Assembly (NCBI GenBank): GCA_019925105.1
Contig: JAHGAU010000002.1
Span: 1,364,001 to 1,428,000, forward strand
Length of the DNA stretch: 64,000 nt
Source of the DNA: Niebla homalea
Taxonomy: Eukaryota > Ascomycota > Lecanoromycetes > Lecanorales > Ramalinaceae
Direction of reading: 5' to 3'
Part shown: one piece after another, positions 50,100 through 62,650 of the stretch
How the letters are laid out: the number at the start of each line of letters is the position of its first letter
Numbering within the stretch: the first letter of the stretch is position 1
Position numbers and translations under genes: made by a program
Notes under the pieces: generated by a model
Told to the model about the DNA's origin: nothing
Databases searched by the model: none
Seen by the model: only the letters and a program-made list of their open reading frames with translations

Positions 50100-50833
50100 A
50101 AAAGGAAGATAAAATATTTTATTAATACCGGTATATCGGCGTTAATATTTATAAATAAAGCCTTTATTAAAGCTTATAATCTATATATAAGCTTTTCAAT
50201 AAAATTATATAAACTTAAATATATAAATAATAAATTCAATATAAATATTATTTAAATAATTAAAGTTACGATAACGTTAAGAGATTACGTTAACGAAGTA
50301 TAATATATAATAACAACTTTAGGAAAATATAATATAATATTAAGTATACCGTAACTGGAGCTATATAACCTAAAAGTAAGGTTTTTAATACGCTTTATAA
50401 TATTTAACTTAAATTACTATATATTTTATTACCTTTATTATTATAAACCTATAATAATAATTAATAATATATTTATTTTATAACGAGATAAAGCCGTTCT
50501 TAAATATAATATAGCGGAAATCTCTATATACGCTTTTTTTAAGGTATTAAAATCCGGGGATAATAATATAATTACTATATAACTTTAATTTTTTAAGTAA
50601 TTAAGAAAAGAAGAACTCGATAAGTCCGCCGCCTTAATAATTAATATCGCAGTTATTATTACGGACGATTATAAAAAGTTCTTTAATAAGCTTATAAAAA
50701 ACCCTATTATATAAGAATAACTTAAAAAGAAGGTTTTAATACTTTATTACGATTTTCTTAACGTATAAAATTTATAGGAAACGAATAAGATTCTACCTTT
50801 TAAATCGATTAATTATATTATTGATTTGAAAGA
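50100..50833 (+). pseudogene. Protease relic of the split gypsy element
   Basis: At about 50110-50160 the relic reads Y-F-I-N-T-G-I-S-A-L, where D-T-G or D-S-G is the retropepsin active site; Asp is replaced by Asn. N-K-A-F follows. Near 50330-50380 Y-N-I-I-L-S-I-P-stop-L-E-L-Y matches the closing strand I-L-G-M-P-W-L of the family. LINE E interrupts the polyprotein at 50833. Confidence 0.65.
50817..50833. repeat. Target site duplication of LINE E, left
   Basis: ATTATTGATTTGAAAGA; the right copy at 56628-56644 has A for G at one position. The single difference is RIP-like. Confidence 0.88.
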
Positions 50834-53800
50834 AAGGTGATAACGACGAACAAAGGGACCCCAGAGGTCCAAAACGATACGTACACGTATAGCTTTAGTA
50901 ATAATAAGAGAAGTACATTAAGTACGATAAGTGGAAGTAGCGTGGTGGTTAAGAATAAGGTAATAAACGGGTAAGTAACCTATATTAATAGAAACGGCAA
51001 TAATATATACGGGTAATATAATAATAATAAGCCGAATAATACTTAAAATAAATAAAGGAATTAAGGTCAATAAAATATACGTATTAAAGCGTATAAAACG
51101 CGTAATAATAATACGGAAATAATAGGTAAATAAAGGGGTAAAAAGGCCGATATAATATTAACGGCGAAAAATACGGGCGGAAAAAAAAGGTAAAAAGACT
51201 GCGGTGAAAGTACTATTAAGGGTATATAAAGGGGAAATAAAGTTAATAAAAAGGATAAAACCTTAAGGGATTAAAAATAAAAAGCGGAAATAATATATTG
51301 CCCGGTAAGTAAAAGCGAAAAGGCGGTAAAGAAAACGGTAAAAACCTTAAAAAGACTCCTTATAATAAAATAAAAGGATATTACGTTAAAGATTTAATTA
51401 ATATTATAAATTAAATTAAAAAACGTAAAAAACTTTTATATAAAAATAAAGGTAAAACTAAGGGAAACGGAGCGGTTATAAAGTTCCTTAAAGGCGGTAA
51501 TAAAAGCATTAATAAAAAGTAAAAACGGTAATTTAAAATTAAATATATAAAATAAAAATATAAAAATAATAACCCCTTAAATAAGAAAAAGCTAAGTAAT
51601 AAAAATAATAAAGGGGATACCCGTAATAAAGAATAAAAGGATAATAAAGGAGAAAGCGGCCGTGTTAAGGAAAATGAAAATAATAATAATTTATTTATTT
51701 AATAATAAGAAAAGGAATATAACGGTAAAAATAAACTTATTATAATTAATAAAAGCTTTTAAAATAATAATAAAATTATTAATAAAATAAACTATTATAA
51801 TACGTAAGTTATAAAATAAAGATATCCTTCTTAATATAATATTTTTAAAGGTAAAAAAAAACTTAAAAAGGTTTAAGGCTTAAGTTAATAAAAGAAAATA
51901 TAAGTTAATTAAGGTTTTAAGGTAATCATTTATTATTATAATAAATAAAATATATTTATTACGTTTTAAGAAAGCTAAGAAAAAGGTTACGTTAAGGAAT
52001 ATAAAAAAAAAGAATATAATTCTTTATTTAAGGTTTAGGATCGTTAATTATAAACTTTTATTAATAAAAAAAAAACTTAATTCTTTAAAACATATAAAGA
52101 AATATTTTACCGTTATATTAAGTATAACGTTAATAAAGATATATAATAACGTTTTAAATAAAAAAATTATTAAAAAAAAATCTCTTAAAATAACTTAATT
52201 ATAAAATAAAATAGTTAATATTTATTAATATTTTAAGTATTAAAATTATAAATATATTTTTATAAAATATTTTAATATTATAAAATCTACGGTTCACGTT
52301 AAGGATTATAATATTTATAAATATATGAAGTTAATAATTAAAAGACTTATAAAAAATATATTTAAATATACTATATATAATAAGGAAAAATACCCAATAT
52401 AAAATTCTAAATATATAATAAGAATTAAGGAGATTAAACGTAAAGAAACCCGGATAACCGTAAAAATCTAACGGTATAATACGTATAAAATTAATTTAAT
52501 AAATTAATTAAAAATAACCTTAAAATATAAGCTTAATTAATTAAATAATAAAAAATAAATAATAATAAAAAAAAGAAAGCTTTTTACGATCTTAATTTTA
52601 AGGATTAATTATCTTATATTTTTAATAATAATTAGGAAAATATTAAATTAAAAAATATTTAACTTTAATAAAAAGTTTATAACTTAAACGGATATAAAAA
52701 AAGGAACCTTTATAAAGGTTAATATATAATATATTAATATTTTTAAAAATAATATAATATAATATCCGTAATAAAAGAATTAAAATTATAATATTAATAT
52801 TTAAATTTAAAAAGTTAAGGATATTAACGTTATAATAATATAGGATTATTATATAACTTATATATATATTTATTTATTAACTTAAAGAAAAGGTTTTATT
52901 TAACCTTTAAGGGGGATAAAATAATTAAAATATACTTCTTTATAAATAAACGGTTTAACGTAAATAATTAAGATATTATTTATTATAATAAAAACCTGTA
53001 TATACTTTATATTATAAAAGAAAAAAACTTAAAAAATAACCTTAATATTTATAATATATATAATCCGCCGTTAATTAATAAAAAAAGATTTTTTATAATA
53101 TTATTATTTAAAAAGGTTTTAATTATTTTAAGTAAATATATATTACTTAAAAACTTTAACTTATATTATTATATATAGAATAAGGAAAAATGTATAATAA
53201 ATTATATTAAATTAAATAATTTATTAATAATTATCGCTTAAATTAACTTTTTATTATTAATATTATAAAAAATTATTATATAAAAAAGTTATAAGTTTAA
53301 AACGACGATTAATTTAGTTTTAATATAAAAAAAATAATAAACGTAATTATAATATATAAATTATAAAAAGACTTAAAATATAACTTAAACTATATATTAA
53401 TATAAATAACCTTAAATTAAACCGTTAATATAGTTATATTATTACTGGTAAGGAAAACGTAGAAAACGGTTAAAAAAGTAAAGGTTTATATAAAAACGGA
53501 AAAAATAATAATATAATTTATGGACCTCCTTTAATTAAATAATAAAGACTGGATTAATTTTTTTATAAAATAAATAATAAAAAAATTAAATAAAATAATC
53601 AATAAGATTATCCCGATAATAAAACCCTCTTAAAAAGTTAAAATTTATTAAAATAAAGGATATATAATTATAATTATAAAAGTGAAAAAATTAATTAAAC
53701 AAGCTTTTAAATATAAGAATTAAAAGATATTCAATTAATTAAAGGTTATTTAAGAAAAAAAAAGGATTATTAAAAAGGTTAAATAAATATACTTTCGGTT

Positions 53801-56627
53801 TACGGTATATAACTTAACGGTCTTATTTCATAATGTTTAAAAGTTAATAAAATATAATAAAGAATAAAATAAAAAATTAAAGCTTATCCCTAAATTCCCG
53901 TTTTTTAAGAAATTCAATAATATATTAATTAATACCTTTAACGGTAAGATTAAGGCCCTTAAAAAAGTATTTTTCCTTTTTCCGTTAAAAATTAACTTAA
54001 ATAATATTAACGGCGTTATATATTTTAACCCTATATTAATAAATAAAATAATAATATAAGATATAATAATTAAAACAATTAATAAATTAAAAAAGGATAA
54101 AACCTTAAAATTAAATAAGATTCTTAGTAAATTCCTAATAATAATAACCTTACTATTTAAAAAGGTTTTTATTTATTTTTTATAAGTATATTTTAACGTT
54201 AATTATTATTTATATAAATTTAAGGAAATAAAAACGATTATCCTTAAGAAACTTATTAAGCCGGATTACTTTAAGGTAAAGTCTTATAAACCTATTATAT
54301 TTTTATATACGTTGAGAAAAACCTTAAAAACAATAATAATAAGGATCCTTAATAACTATATAAAGAATTACGGACTTTTTTTGATTAATAAATAAAAATA
54401 AAAATAAATCGGTTAATAAAAATAGCCCTTAAAAAACTGGTTAATAATATATATATAATATAAAATTATAAGAAGAGATATATTATAAGTCTTTTTTCTT
54501 TTAATATTATAAGTATTTTTAATAAGGTAAATTATTAAAAATTATTATATAACTTAAAGAAAAAAAGGATATTATCCTTTTTAATTAAATAAATAAAGAT
54601 TTTCTTAAGTAATTAAGCTATATTAATTAATTTAGGATAAAAGATAAGTTTAATAAAGTCCATTATAATAAAAATTCTTTAAAGATCGCTTATTTTTTTT
54701 ATATTATTTTTATTCTTTAACGGTTTATTAATCGAGGAACTTATTAAGTTAAAATAGAAAATCTAAATTAAAAACTTTATTAATAATATTTATTTTTTAA
54801 CTTATAATATTTTTATATGTGTAAATTATTTAAAACTAAAATAAACTTATAAAGTTTATCTTCAATAAACGAGAACTTATAAAACTTAATTTATATTATA
54901 TAAGTATAAATTTATTTATATAATTAAGAGTTCAAGGCTATATAATATAATAATTATAATAAACTTAAATAAAGTTATAATAAAGCCGGATATTAATATT
55001 AAAATCCTTAACCTTTAAGTAAATAAGAAATTTAATTAAAAGGATTATATAAAAAAGGTTTAAAAGAAAATAACTTTATAAAAAAAAAGGTTTTATTTAT
55101 CTCGCTATATTAATATAAAGAATTACGTTATAGAAGGCCCGGACTATTTACTAGACTATAATAAAGTTAACTATAATATATATTACGGTTATTTAATATA
55201 TATTTAAAGGTACTCCGGGATATAAGAAAAAGCTTATTTAAATATTATAGAAAATTTAAAATTGATATTTAAGAATAATTAATAATACCTATAAAATAAC
55301 TTTTATCCCGGTATTAAAATTTAAGGTTTTTATATTGTTAATTAAGATTTTATTAAATTAAATAATTATTTAAATAAAGTTAAAGAAATATATATACTTA
55401 ATTATAATAATAGGAAACGGGTGGATCCGTTAGAATTTTAATAAGCTTAAAGTTAAAAAGAATAAATTAAAGATATTTATTTCCTTTTTTATTAAGATAA
55501 AATAGGAATAAATTAAAAAAGAAATTAATTTTATTAATATCTTAAAGGCTAGTTTAAGCGGATATAAATTTCCGTTAAACGTAAAAAAAATTAAGATTAA
55601 AAAGATTTAAAAAATAAAAATTATAATAATTATTTTATAAATTATAATAAAGTAAATTAAGCGTTAATAAAGGTATAAAGACTTTATACCTTAAGGTTAT
55701 TATTATTTAATTTTTAACGATAAAAAGATTATTAATAAGTATTTCCGCCGTTATAATATTATAAAAAAGGGTAATAATATATTAACGATTTAACTCCGGA
55801 CGGGTAAAAACGGTTTAACTTACTTCCTATTTATTATATATACCGGGGATTAAATAAACGCCGGATATAAATACGGATAAAGGAAATAAGATATTATATA
55901 CGTCCTTATTTTTTATCTTTTATTTACGGAGGTTAAATTAAAACTTATTATAAAAATTAATACTTACGATTATTATTAAATATTATTTACGAAATAAGGT
56001 ATCCGGGTAATTATTAAATTTATAATATTTACCGGATTATTATTATAATTTAACCTTATTATAAAGATAAATAAGGTTATTAAAGACCTTATAAAGAAGG
56101 CCCGTTATTAATTAAGGAAAAAAAAGAGGAGCGGAAACCGGTTATATTAATTATATAAACCGGAAAGCATTTTCTATAGCTATAAGGATATAATAATAAA
56201 CGCTTATTAAAAGTCTTTAAAGGAGTTAACGGCGATAATAATATAAAAGGGATATATATTAAATACGTAAATATTAATAAGGATATTTAAAGATATTATA
56301 TAAGATTAAGGTAATATAAATATATAAAGGAACGGAAGAATAACGAGTTTAAAGATAGCCTTTATAAAGAAATAATTATAATATTACGGATTTTCTTAGG
56401 GGAATTAAAATATAAAAAGTATATAAATAAATTATTATTCTTTAAATAGCCGTTAATATCCTTTACCTTAAAGGATAAAGGGTAAAAGTTTGGTAAACGC
56501 CGGTTTTTATTTTAATATTATAAGTATCAGGTTTTTACGGTTATTAATAAGGTTAAAAGGCCGCGTATTAAGGAACGCCGGAATTAGCTTAGCTAGACCC
56601 GTAGTATAAATCAATCAATCAATCAAA
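50834..56627 (+). mobile_element. LINE E, full-length Tad-like, inserted in gypsy pol
   Basis: 5794 bp, from AAGGTGATAACGACGAAC to the TCAA tail at 56610-56627. It runs parallel to LINE B throughout: endonuclease at about 52700-53450, RT box F-I-N-N at 54776-54787, C-terminal R-T-G-K-N-G-L near 55800. It is the most RIP-worn of the four in the coding region, and the ORF1 start ATG reads GTGATAACG. The 17-bp target duplication splits the gypsy polyprotein between protease and RT. Confidence 0.88.
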
Positions 56628-56644
56628 ATTATTGATTTAAAAGA

Positions 56645-57900
56645 TAATTCTTAATTATTAATTAAGAGGGCATTCAGAATATTAAGGGAATAAATAACCA
56701 TTATAAAAAAGTATATCGATAATATATTAAGTAAGGGTTATATTAAACTTAATATATTACTATATACGGTATTAATTTTAATAGTTAAGAAACCTAATAA
56801 TAAGCTAAAAGTATACGTTAATTATAAAGCGTTAAATACTTTAACGATTAAAAATAAAAACGCTTTACCTTTAATTTATAAGATATTTTTAAGGTTATAT
56901 TGAACTTAAGTATATATGAAGTTCAATATTATAGCCGTTTTTAATAAAATATAAGTTAAAAAAAGATATAAATTAAAGACCGCTTTCCTTATAAAATATA
57001 GGCTTTACGAATATATTATAATGCCCTTTAAGCTTTATAATATATTAGGTACGTTTTAATCCTTTATCAATAAAGTTCTTTAAAAGTATTTTAATATTTT
57101 TTATATTATATACTTAAATAATATTTTAATATATAATAATAAGGAGGAGCTTTATGTATAATACGTTTACTCGGTTTTACTTAAGTTAAAATAAATATAT
57201 TTATTTTTAAACGTTAATAAATATAAATTTAATATATAGAAAGTTAAGTACTTAAAGCTTATAATTATAACGGATAGTCTTAAAATAAATTATATAAAAA
57301 TCGACGCTATTAAGACATAACGAATACCTAAGTATATTAAAAATATATAGGCATTTTTTAACTTCGTTAACTTCTATAGAAAATTTATTATTAATTATTT
57401 TACAATAATTACGCTTTTAATTAACTTAATAAAACAGTATTTAAATAGGAATTTAAGTATTTATAGCCACCGGATAAGCCTAAATAAGGGGCTTTTAATA
57501 TACTTAAGATAGCCTTTATTACCGCTTCCGTCTTAATATATTTTAACTTAAATAAAGAGATTTAATTAAAGATTAATACTTTAAATTACGTAATCGCCGC
57601 GGTTTTATTATAAAGGAATTCGGACGGGGTATTATAAATAATCGCTTTCCTTTTGAAAAAGATATTACTTTAAAAGTATAACTATAAAATATATAATAAG
57701 GAATTACTGGCGATTATAAAAGCTTTTAAGGAATAATACCCTAAGCTTACGGGTATATTAATTAAAGACCTTATTAAAGTGATTATAAAAACCTAGAGTA
57801 TTTTATAACGTTAAAATAGTTAAATAAGCGATAAGTAAGATAAATTGAATTTTTCTCGGAATTCAACTTTTAAATTATATATAGGCCGGGGAAGTAAAAT
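56645..57900 (+). pseudogene. Reverse transcriptase and RNase H relic of the split gypsy element
   Basis: V-K-K-P-N-N-K-L-K-V-Y-V-N-Y-K-A-L-N at about 56785-56840 is the fingers motif (Asp replaced by Asn before Y-K-A-L-N). M-P-F-K-L-Y-N lies near 57025. The catalytic box Y-L-D-D reads Y-L-N-N at 57111-57122. A-F-F-N-F-V-N-F-Y-R-K-F-I near 57350 is the thumb/connection motif. RNase H follows at 57490-57740, with two stops in the strand that carries the first Asp. Many stop codons; inactive. Confidence 0.82.
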
Positions 57901-58199
57901 ATAAAACTTAATAGCTTAACGAGAAAACTAGGGGACCTCCCCATTATAGAAACCGATAATAAAAGCCGCTTTTAAAGGTAGATAATACTTAAGTCGTTAA
58001 ATTTAAATTTAAGCCTTAAAATTAATTTAATAAAGATATTAATAAATAAGTCCGAAACTTATATTTTAAATTTATATATAATAATCTATATTTTAAGTAA
58101 AGAAGTACTTAAGGATAAGGAGTTATTAAAATAATTATCTTTAAGGAACCCGAGAAAAAATATATTAAACGAGGAATTAATAAAATAATTGCTTAATAA

Positions 58200-59750
58200 T
58201 ATCTTTAAATCTTAAGTTAAATTATTATAGCGAATTTAAGATATTGATATTAACGATGATATCGTTTAACGTATTATATAATTTAAGGAAACCGGATATA
58301 AGAAAATACCTTTAAATATTATAAAGAAAGATTTAATTAAGTTAAAATTAAATTATTATAACGTAAAGGATGGCCTACTTTACGTTACGGGTAAACTATT
58401 TATCCCCGCCAATAATAAGCTACGTATAAATTTTATCCGCTTAATTTATAAGTCCTTAATTAGAGGCCACGCGGGTAAAATAATAATATATAAACGTCTA
58501 AGTTTATAGTACTATTAATTATATATAATAAATTTAATAGCCCGATTCGTTAAATCTTATTATACTTATAAAAGATTTAAGGTATATTATAAGGGTAAAT
58601 ACGGGCTGTTAAAGCCGTTCCCCGTTCCCGATAGATATTAAATAGATATTTTTATTGACTTTATTGTCGAATTGCCTAAATATAAACGTTATTGGAAAAT
58701 CTACGAATATATTATAATAATAGTTAACCAATTATCCAAGAAAAAGAAGTTTACGTTATTGGATAAGTTAAACGTACCTATAGTCATATAAGCCTTTATT
58801 AATTAAGTCTGGCATAAAAAAGGGTATCCCGAATTTATTATCTTAAATAAGGGTGTACAATTTACATTATACTTTTAATAAAGACTTTATTAAAGGGTGG
58901 GTATAAAATTAAAGCTTTTTACCAGCTTTTACCCGGAAACCGACGGACAGACAGAGAATATTAACGGTATAGTAAAATAATACTTACGTTCCTATATAAA
59001 CTATAGTTAAAACGATTAAGTAAACTTCCTATTAATTACAGAATTTAAAGTGAACTTAATTATAAACTTAATTATTCGCCTTTTACCCTTTCTTTCCTTT
59101 CTTATAATTAAAGGTTATATACTTCAATTGGGACTTAAAGCTCTAAAACCTATAATCTTAAATATACTTAAATAAAAGAAGGAAATATAAGTTTATAACG
59201 TATTAATTAATAAAATTGAAAAACTTAAACACTTTATAAAAAAGGAGATTAAATAAACTTAAGAAATATAAGTTACGGAATTTTTTACCTTAATTTTAGG
59301 TTAAGGATATAATAATATTAAACGCTAAAAACATTAAGATAAATCGTCCTTTAAAGTCGTTCAATTATAAAAACTTAAGGTTATTTATAATTACTTGGGT
59401 TATCAATAATTCCGTATATGAATTAAAGTTGCTTAAGTTAATAAAAGGCATTTATCCTGTCTTTTATTCTGCCCTTTTACATTATAACACGTAAGACCCT
59501 TTATTTAGGTAAGTAATACCGTTATTACCTCCTATTAAAGTAAACGATAAAGAAAAGGATTATATCGTAGAAAAAATAGTTAACTCTAAGGTCGACAAAC
59601 GTAATAAAAACCCTTTTATTAAAATAAGAAAATGCCTTATATACCGTATAAAGTACGTTAAGTAACCGGCTTAGAATACACGCTTACCGTAATAAACGTA
59701 TATCGATGTTATCGGTTATTTAAACCTTATTATAGACTATTACTATTATT
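58200..59750 (+). pseudogene. Integrase relic of the split gypsy element
   Basis: G-H-A-G-K near 58464 belongs to the N-terminal zinc domain (H-x-G-x block). The core keeps D-F-I-V-E-L-P with the first Asp as GAC at 58657-58659. The second Asp site reads L-N-K-G-V-Q-F near 58845, Asn for Asp. The Glu is intact in Y-P-E-T-D-G-Q-T-E-N near 58930. Stretches of 20-60 codons are open, unusually well preserved for this window. A decayed C-terminal domain follows to about 59750. Confidence 0.82.
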
Positions 59751-60033
59751 ACCCGAATAAACCAGGTTTATATTCAATATTTTAAACTCTTAATAATTAA
59801 AGCTTATTAGTATTTATCTTACTTATAAACTTATAAAGGTAAAAGTTAAAGCTTTAATTAACCTATTAAATTAATTTAATTAAGGAAATATATTAAGCGC
59901 CGGAGTTAAGTAAACTACCTTATACGGTAATAATAAATAATATAAAAAGCTCGCTATCGCTTATAGTAGTTATTACCGTTATATATATAATAAGATCTAA
60001 TTAATAAATAGCTTATAAAAACTTACTAGCGGC

Positions 60034-60046
60034 AGGAAAAGGGTAA
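60034..60046 (+). other. Polypurine tract of the split gypsy element
   Basis: AGGAAAAGGGTAA directly precedes the 3' LTR start at 60047. Confidence 0.6.
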
Positions 60047-60221
60047 TATTACGGTATAAAAATTACGATGCTAATAATTAAGAGCCCAGTGAATACGCTA
60101 AGCTTAATCGAGCCTAACGTATGCCCTCCGTATACTTGTATATATGCATACTGTACCATAGATTTCTCTTCATAGTTGAAATTCAGTCATATTCACCCTT
60201 ACCCTTACTGAGTCCCTGACA
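60047..60221 (+). repeat. 3' LTR of the split gypsy element (175 bp)
   Basis: Starts TATTACGGTATAAAAA, the RIP form of TGTCACGGTGTAAGG, and ends GAGTCCCTGACA. TAACG follows directly. Confidence 0.92.
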
Positions 60222-60226
60222 TAACG

Positions 60227-61392
60227 TATCTATCCTTATTATAATATTTATAATACGTCCGCCCTTATTACGGTATAATATTTTATATAGTATTATACTT
60301 AAATTATCTTATTAAGATTTTAAAATAAAACGTTTTTACTCTTAAGATAAAAGTATTTTTATTTAATGGTAAACTATTAAGATATATGTATGTAATATAA
60401 ATAGTATTTATCCTTTATCCTAATAAGGATAAAATACTATTTTTTATGTAGGATAGACTTATTTTATATATAGTATGTTCTTCACTGAAGACACCTACTT
60501 AATCAACTTATATTACTTATATACTTACTTTGACCCCCACATTTTATTTATAATAGGAAATAATAAGTAAAAAAATAGAATTCCAATACTGATTTAAAGC
60601 CCTAAGTTAGGGCTAAAAAGTTAAATTACCAGATTTTTAAAAGGAATAAGGGTTCGAAAAGTAAGTATTAGCGTCGGGAAGTAAACTTAATCTTTAACCA
60701 TTAGAAATTTTAAAGTATAAAAAAAAATATAAAAACAACGGCGTATTAGATTTATCTCCGAGGTAGCGGGATTTATAGGGCTTAGTCAGTTTTATAATTT
60801 TTGTTACTATACTTAAAAGATCTATAAATATTTTTTATCGATATAAATTACTTCAAACAATTAAATTATATCGATTATCAGCTTTATATAATTTTGGTGC
60901 AAATCAAATTATGTTGACTCAATATGATTTCAGATTTATATTAGTTATTTTTTTATTTTTTTATTAGTTTATTAAATTAATTAATTATTTATTAATGAAG
61001 TATTTATTTACTTTTATCCTAATTTTTAAATATTTATTAAGTGAATAAAATATTATTATTAGTGAATTTACTTATATATTGTATAGCTTAGTAATTATTT
61101 TTATTTTATTTTTTTGTATACTTTAATAATAATTTTACTTTCTATAAACGGACCTTAATATTCCGGCATCGTTTTATAATTAAAAATTTATATAAAATTA
61201 TTAAATTATTAAATTACCGGATATAAAGTAGTATAAATAAAGTAAAGGATATACTTAAATAATTATTATTAAATAATTATTAATAATTTAAAGTAATACT
61301 TAATATCCCTTATTGCTTTATATTTTATTAACGGAATAACGTTACTCCGGTTTCATATTAAAACGCTGAAAAAAGGGCTATATTTAACATAG
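60227..61392. other. AT-rich region with short repeats, no gene seen
   Basis: It should continue the integrase-relic element into which the gypsy inserted, but I cannot align it. It holds an imperfect inverted repeat (60401-60415 with 60425-60440, ATAGTATTTATCCTT) and a CCCTAAGTTAGGG palindrome at 60598-60614. From 60890 to 61140 TG and CA are common again, so this part is naturally AT-rich rather than RIP-made. Confidence 0.45.
60531..60712. repeat. Direct repeat pair, left copy (right copy 61393-61500)
   Basis: Both begin TGACCC then CATTTTATTTATAATA-type text and end in CGGGAG/CGGGAA plus an AAACTTAATCTT block. The ends match well; the middle differs in length and sequence. The right copy keeps CAACCACC where the left has TAACCATT, so only the left is RIP-worn. 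What they bound is unknown. Confidence 0.55.
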
Positions 61393-61680
61393 TGACCCAA
61401 ATTTTATTTATAATATAAATGGTTGGATATAGTTGGAAAACGAAAAATCCAAACTAAAAGCGGGAGCCAAACTTAATCTTCAACCACCAAAAATTTCCCA
61501 TTTTTATACTTATATATATATAAATAACTAATTTATAGAAATACTTGATTTCTAGATCATCTTATATAAAGGAGTATAATTCAGACTCAAAAAGTAAGTA
61601 TATCTCTCTTATAGACAAAAAGTTATAAGGAATCTCCTATCCGTACTTCATATAAAGTCCGGATCCCTAGGGCGTCTGCT

Positions 61681-61756
61681 AACTTATTGTATATAGCCTT
61701 TCCTATTGGTCCGCTATCCGTACTCCACATGAAGTCCGCTGATTATTAGTGTTAGC
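61681..61756. repeat. 76-bp direct repeat, left copy (right copy 61999-62074)
   Basis: AACTTATTGTATATAGCC through GCTGATTATTAGTGTTAGC, found again 318 bp downstream with a handful of differences. The inner 25 bp (CTATCCGTACTCCACATGAA...) also occurs alone at 61637-61661, so there are three copies in 420 bp. No coding potential. Confidence 0.8.
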
Positions 61757-62074
61757 TTTATAAAGTTAAGCTTAGTTATATTTAATTTAATTTTATATAT
61801 TTTAATAAAAATGTTATTAATAATGTTATTTAATAAATTTTTTTATTAAAAAAATTAATCGGGTATCCGTTTAAATATACTTTCAATTCTTTATAACTTT
61901 TATATAGAAAAATAATAAATTATATTTTTAGTTTTTAAAATATAACCGAATAAAGTATTCGTATTTTATATAAAATCTATATAAGAAGCTTAGCGGATAA
62001 CTTACTATATATAGCCCTTCCTATTGGTCCACTATCCGTATTTCATATAAAGTCCGCTGATTATTAATATTAGC

Positions 62075-62388
62075 GTATTATAAGTTATATATAAGCTAAA
62101 TAATAATAATAATAACGCGGGAATACCGAAATTATAATTTGAAATACATTAATAAATAAGTCGTATACGCTTTTTAAATTTTATCGAAGCGGGGGGATTT
62201 TATTACTAAGTAAATCTAAGTAATTCTTATACTTCTTTTATCTCTGTCGGGGCGGGAGGGTTTTATTAATAAATGAATTATACGAGGGTCCCCTGCGGGA
62301 GCGAGAGTAAGAATAAATCATTCGCGGGAATAAAGTATCTGAAAAGGACCGTGTCCGGTAATATGGGTATTGTATGAATCATGATCTT
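62075..62388. other. Mixed-composition spacer, nothing identified
   Basis: It contains GC-rich islands (62270-62300 with CCCCTGCGGGAGCGAGAG, and 62340-62380) but no frame or repeat that I can place. It may include the end of the LTR that begins at 62650 on the minus strand. Confidence 0.4.
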
Positions 62389-62413
62389 TTCACCTGTCCC
62401 GAGGACAGGTGAA
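62389..62413. other. 11-bp perfect hairpin with 3-nt loop
   Basis: TTCACCTGTCC, loop CGA, GGACAGGTGAA. It is intact in a region where neighbours are RIP-worn, and lies about 40 bp downstream of the TATA-like box of the minus-strand LTR, so it would sit near the 5' end of that transcript. Confidence 0.75.
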
Positions 62414-62650
62414 CTATTTAAGTATCCTAGTCGTATATATATTGTCCTATTTATACGATTAGTATCCAGTTCCTATTAAATACTACTATAAAAAAAAAAG
62501 CAACGTCCTCGTTATAACTTACCACTATATAACGTATACCCACTTAAGGGTATAATGTAGAAACCGCCTTAACCCGTTTTACCTTTAGGATAATATATAC
62601 TTAATAAAGGGTATAATATATAGTATAACGTATCTGAAAAATATTTAACA
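62414..62650 (-). repeat. Probable 3' LTR of a minus-strand element
   Basis: On the minus strand TGTTAAATATTTTTCAG starts at 62650 directly after a purine-leaning tract (GGTAATAAAGTAATAGAA). A TATAAATA box lies at 62449-62456. The LTR's far end is not fixed; it may extend beyond the hairpin. No second copy is in the window, so this call rests on the terminal TG, purine tract and TATA only. Confidence 0.4.

Larger units (their letters stand above)
41435..50100 (+). pseudogene. gag relic of the split gypsy element, interrupted by LINE C
   Basis: Own sequence is 41435-41934 and 48529-50100. Frames are broken; only short readable patches remain (an Asp/Asn-rich stretch near 41720-41760). Position between LTR and protease makes it gag. 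I found no zinc knuckle. Confidence 0.5.
41247..60221 (+). mobile_element. Ty3/gypsy element split by LINEs C and E (about 6.56 kb without insertions)
   Basis: 175-bp LTRs at 41247-41421 and 60047-60221, perfect target duplication TAACG at 41242-41246 and 60222-60226. Own sequence is 41247-41934, 48529-50833 and 56645-60221. The order gag, protease, RT, RNase H, integrase on the plus strand is that of Ty3/gypsy. The RT and one integrase Asp are replaced by Asn. RIP wear is heavy but patchy: the integrase part (58370-58950) is well readable. Confidence 0.92.

Noticed and set aside
60253..60270. Second partial LTR right of the split gypsy element (ACGTCCGCCCTTA also at 41231)
   Set aside because: The shared block is only 13 bp outside the LTR on each side and no further alignment follows; may be chance or target preference.
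60598..60614. Head-to-head telomere repeat fusion (CCCTAA/TTAGGG)
   Set aside because: Only one unit on each side; a short palindrome, not an array.
62389..62430. Helitron 3' end (hairpin followed by CTAG)
   Set aside because: The layout fits loosely, but no matching 5' end was found and the hairpin is better explained as part of a minus-strand LTR with a TATA box and purine tract.
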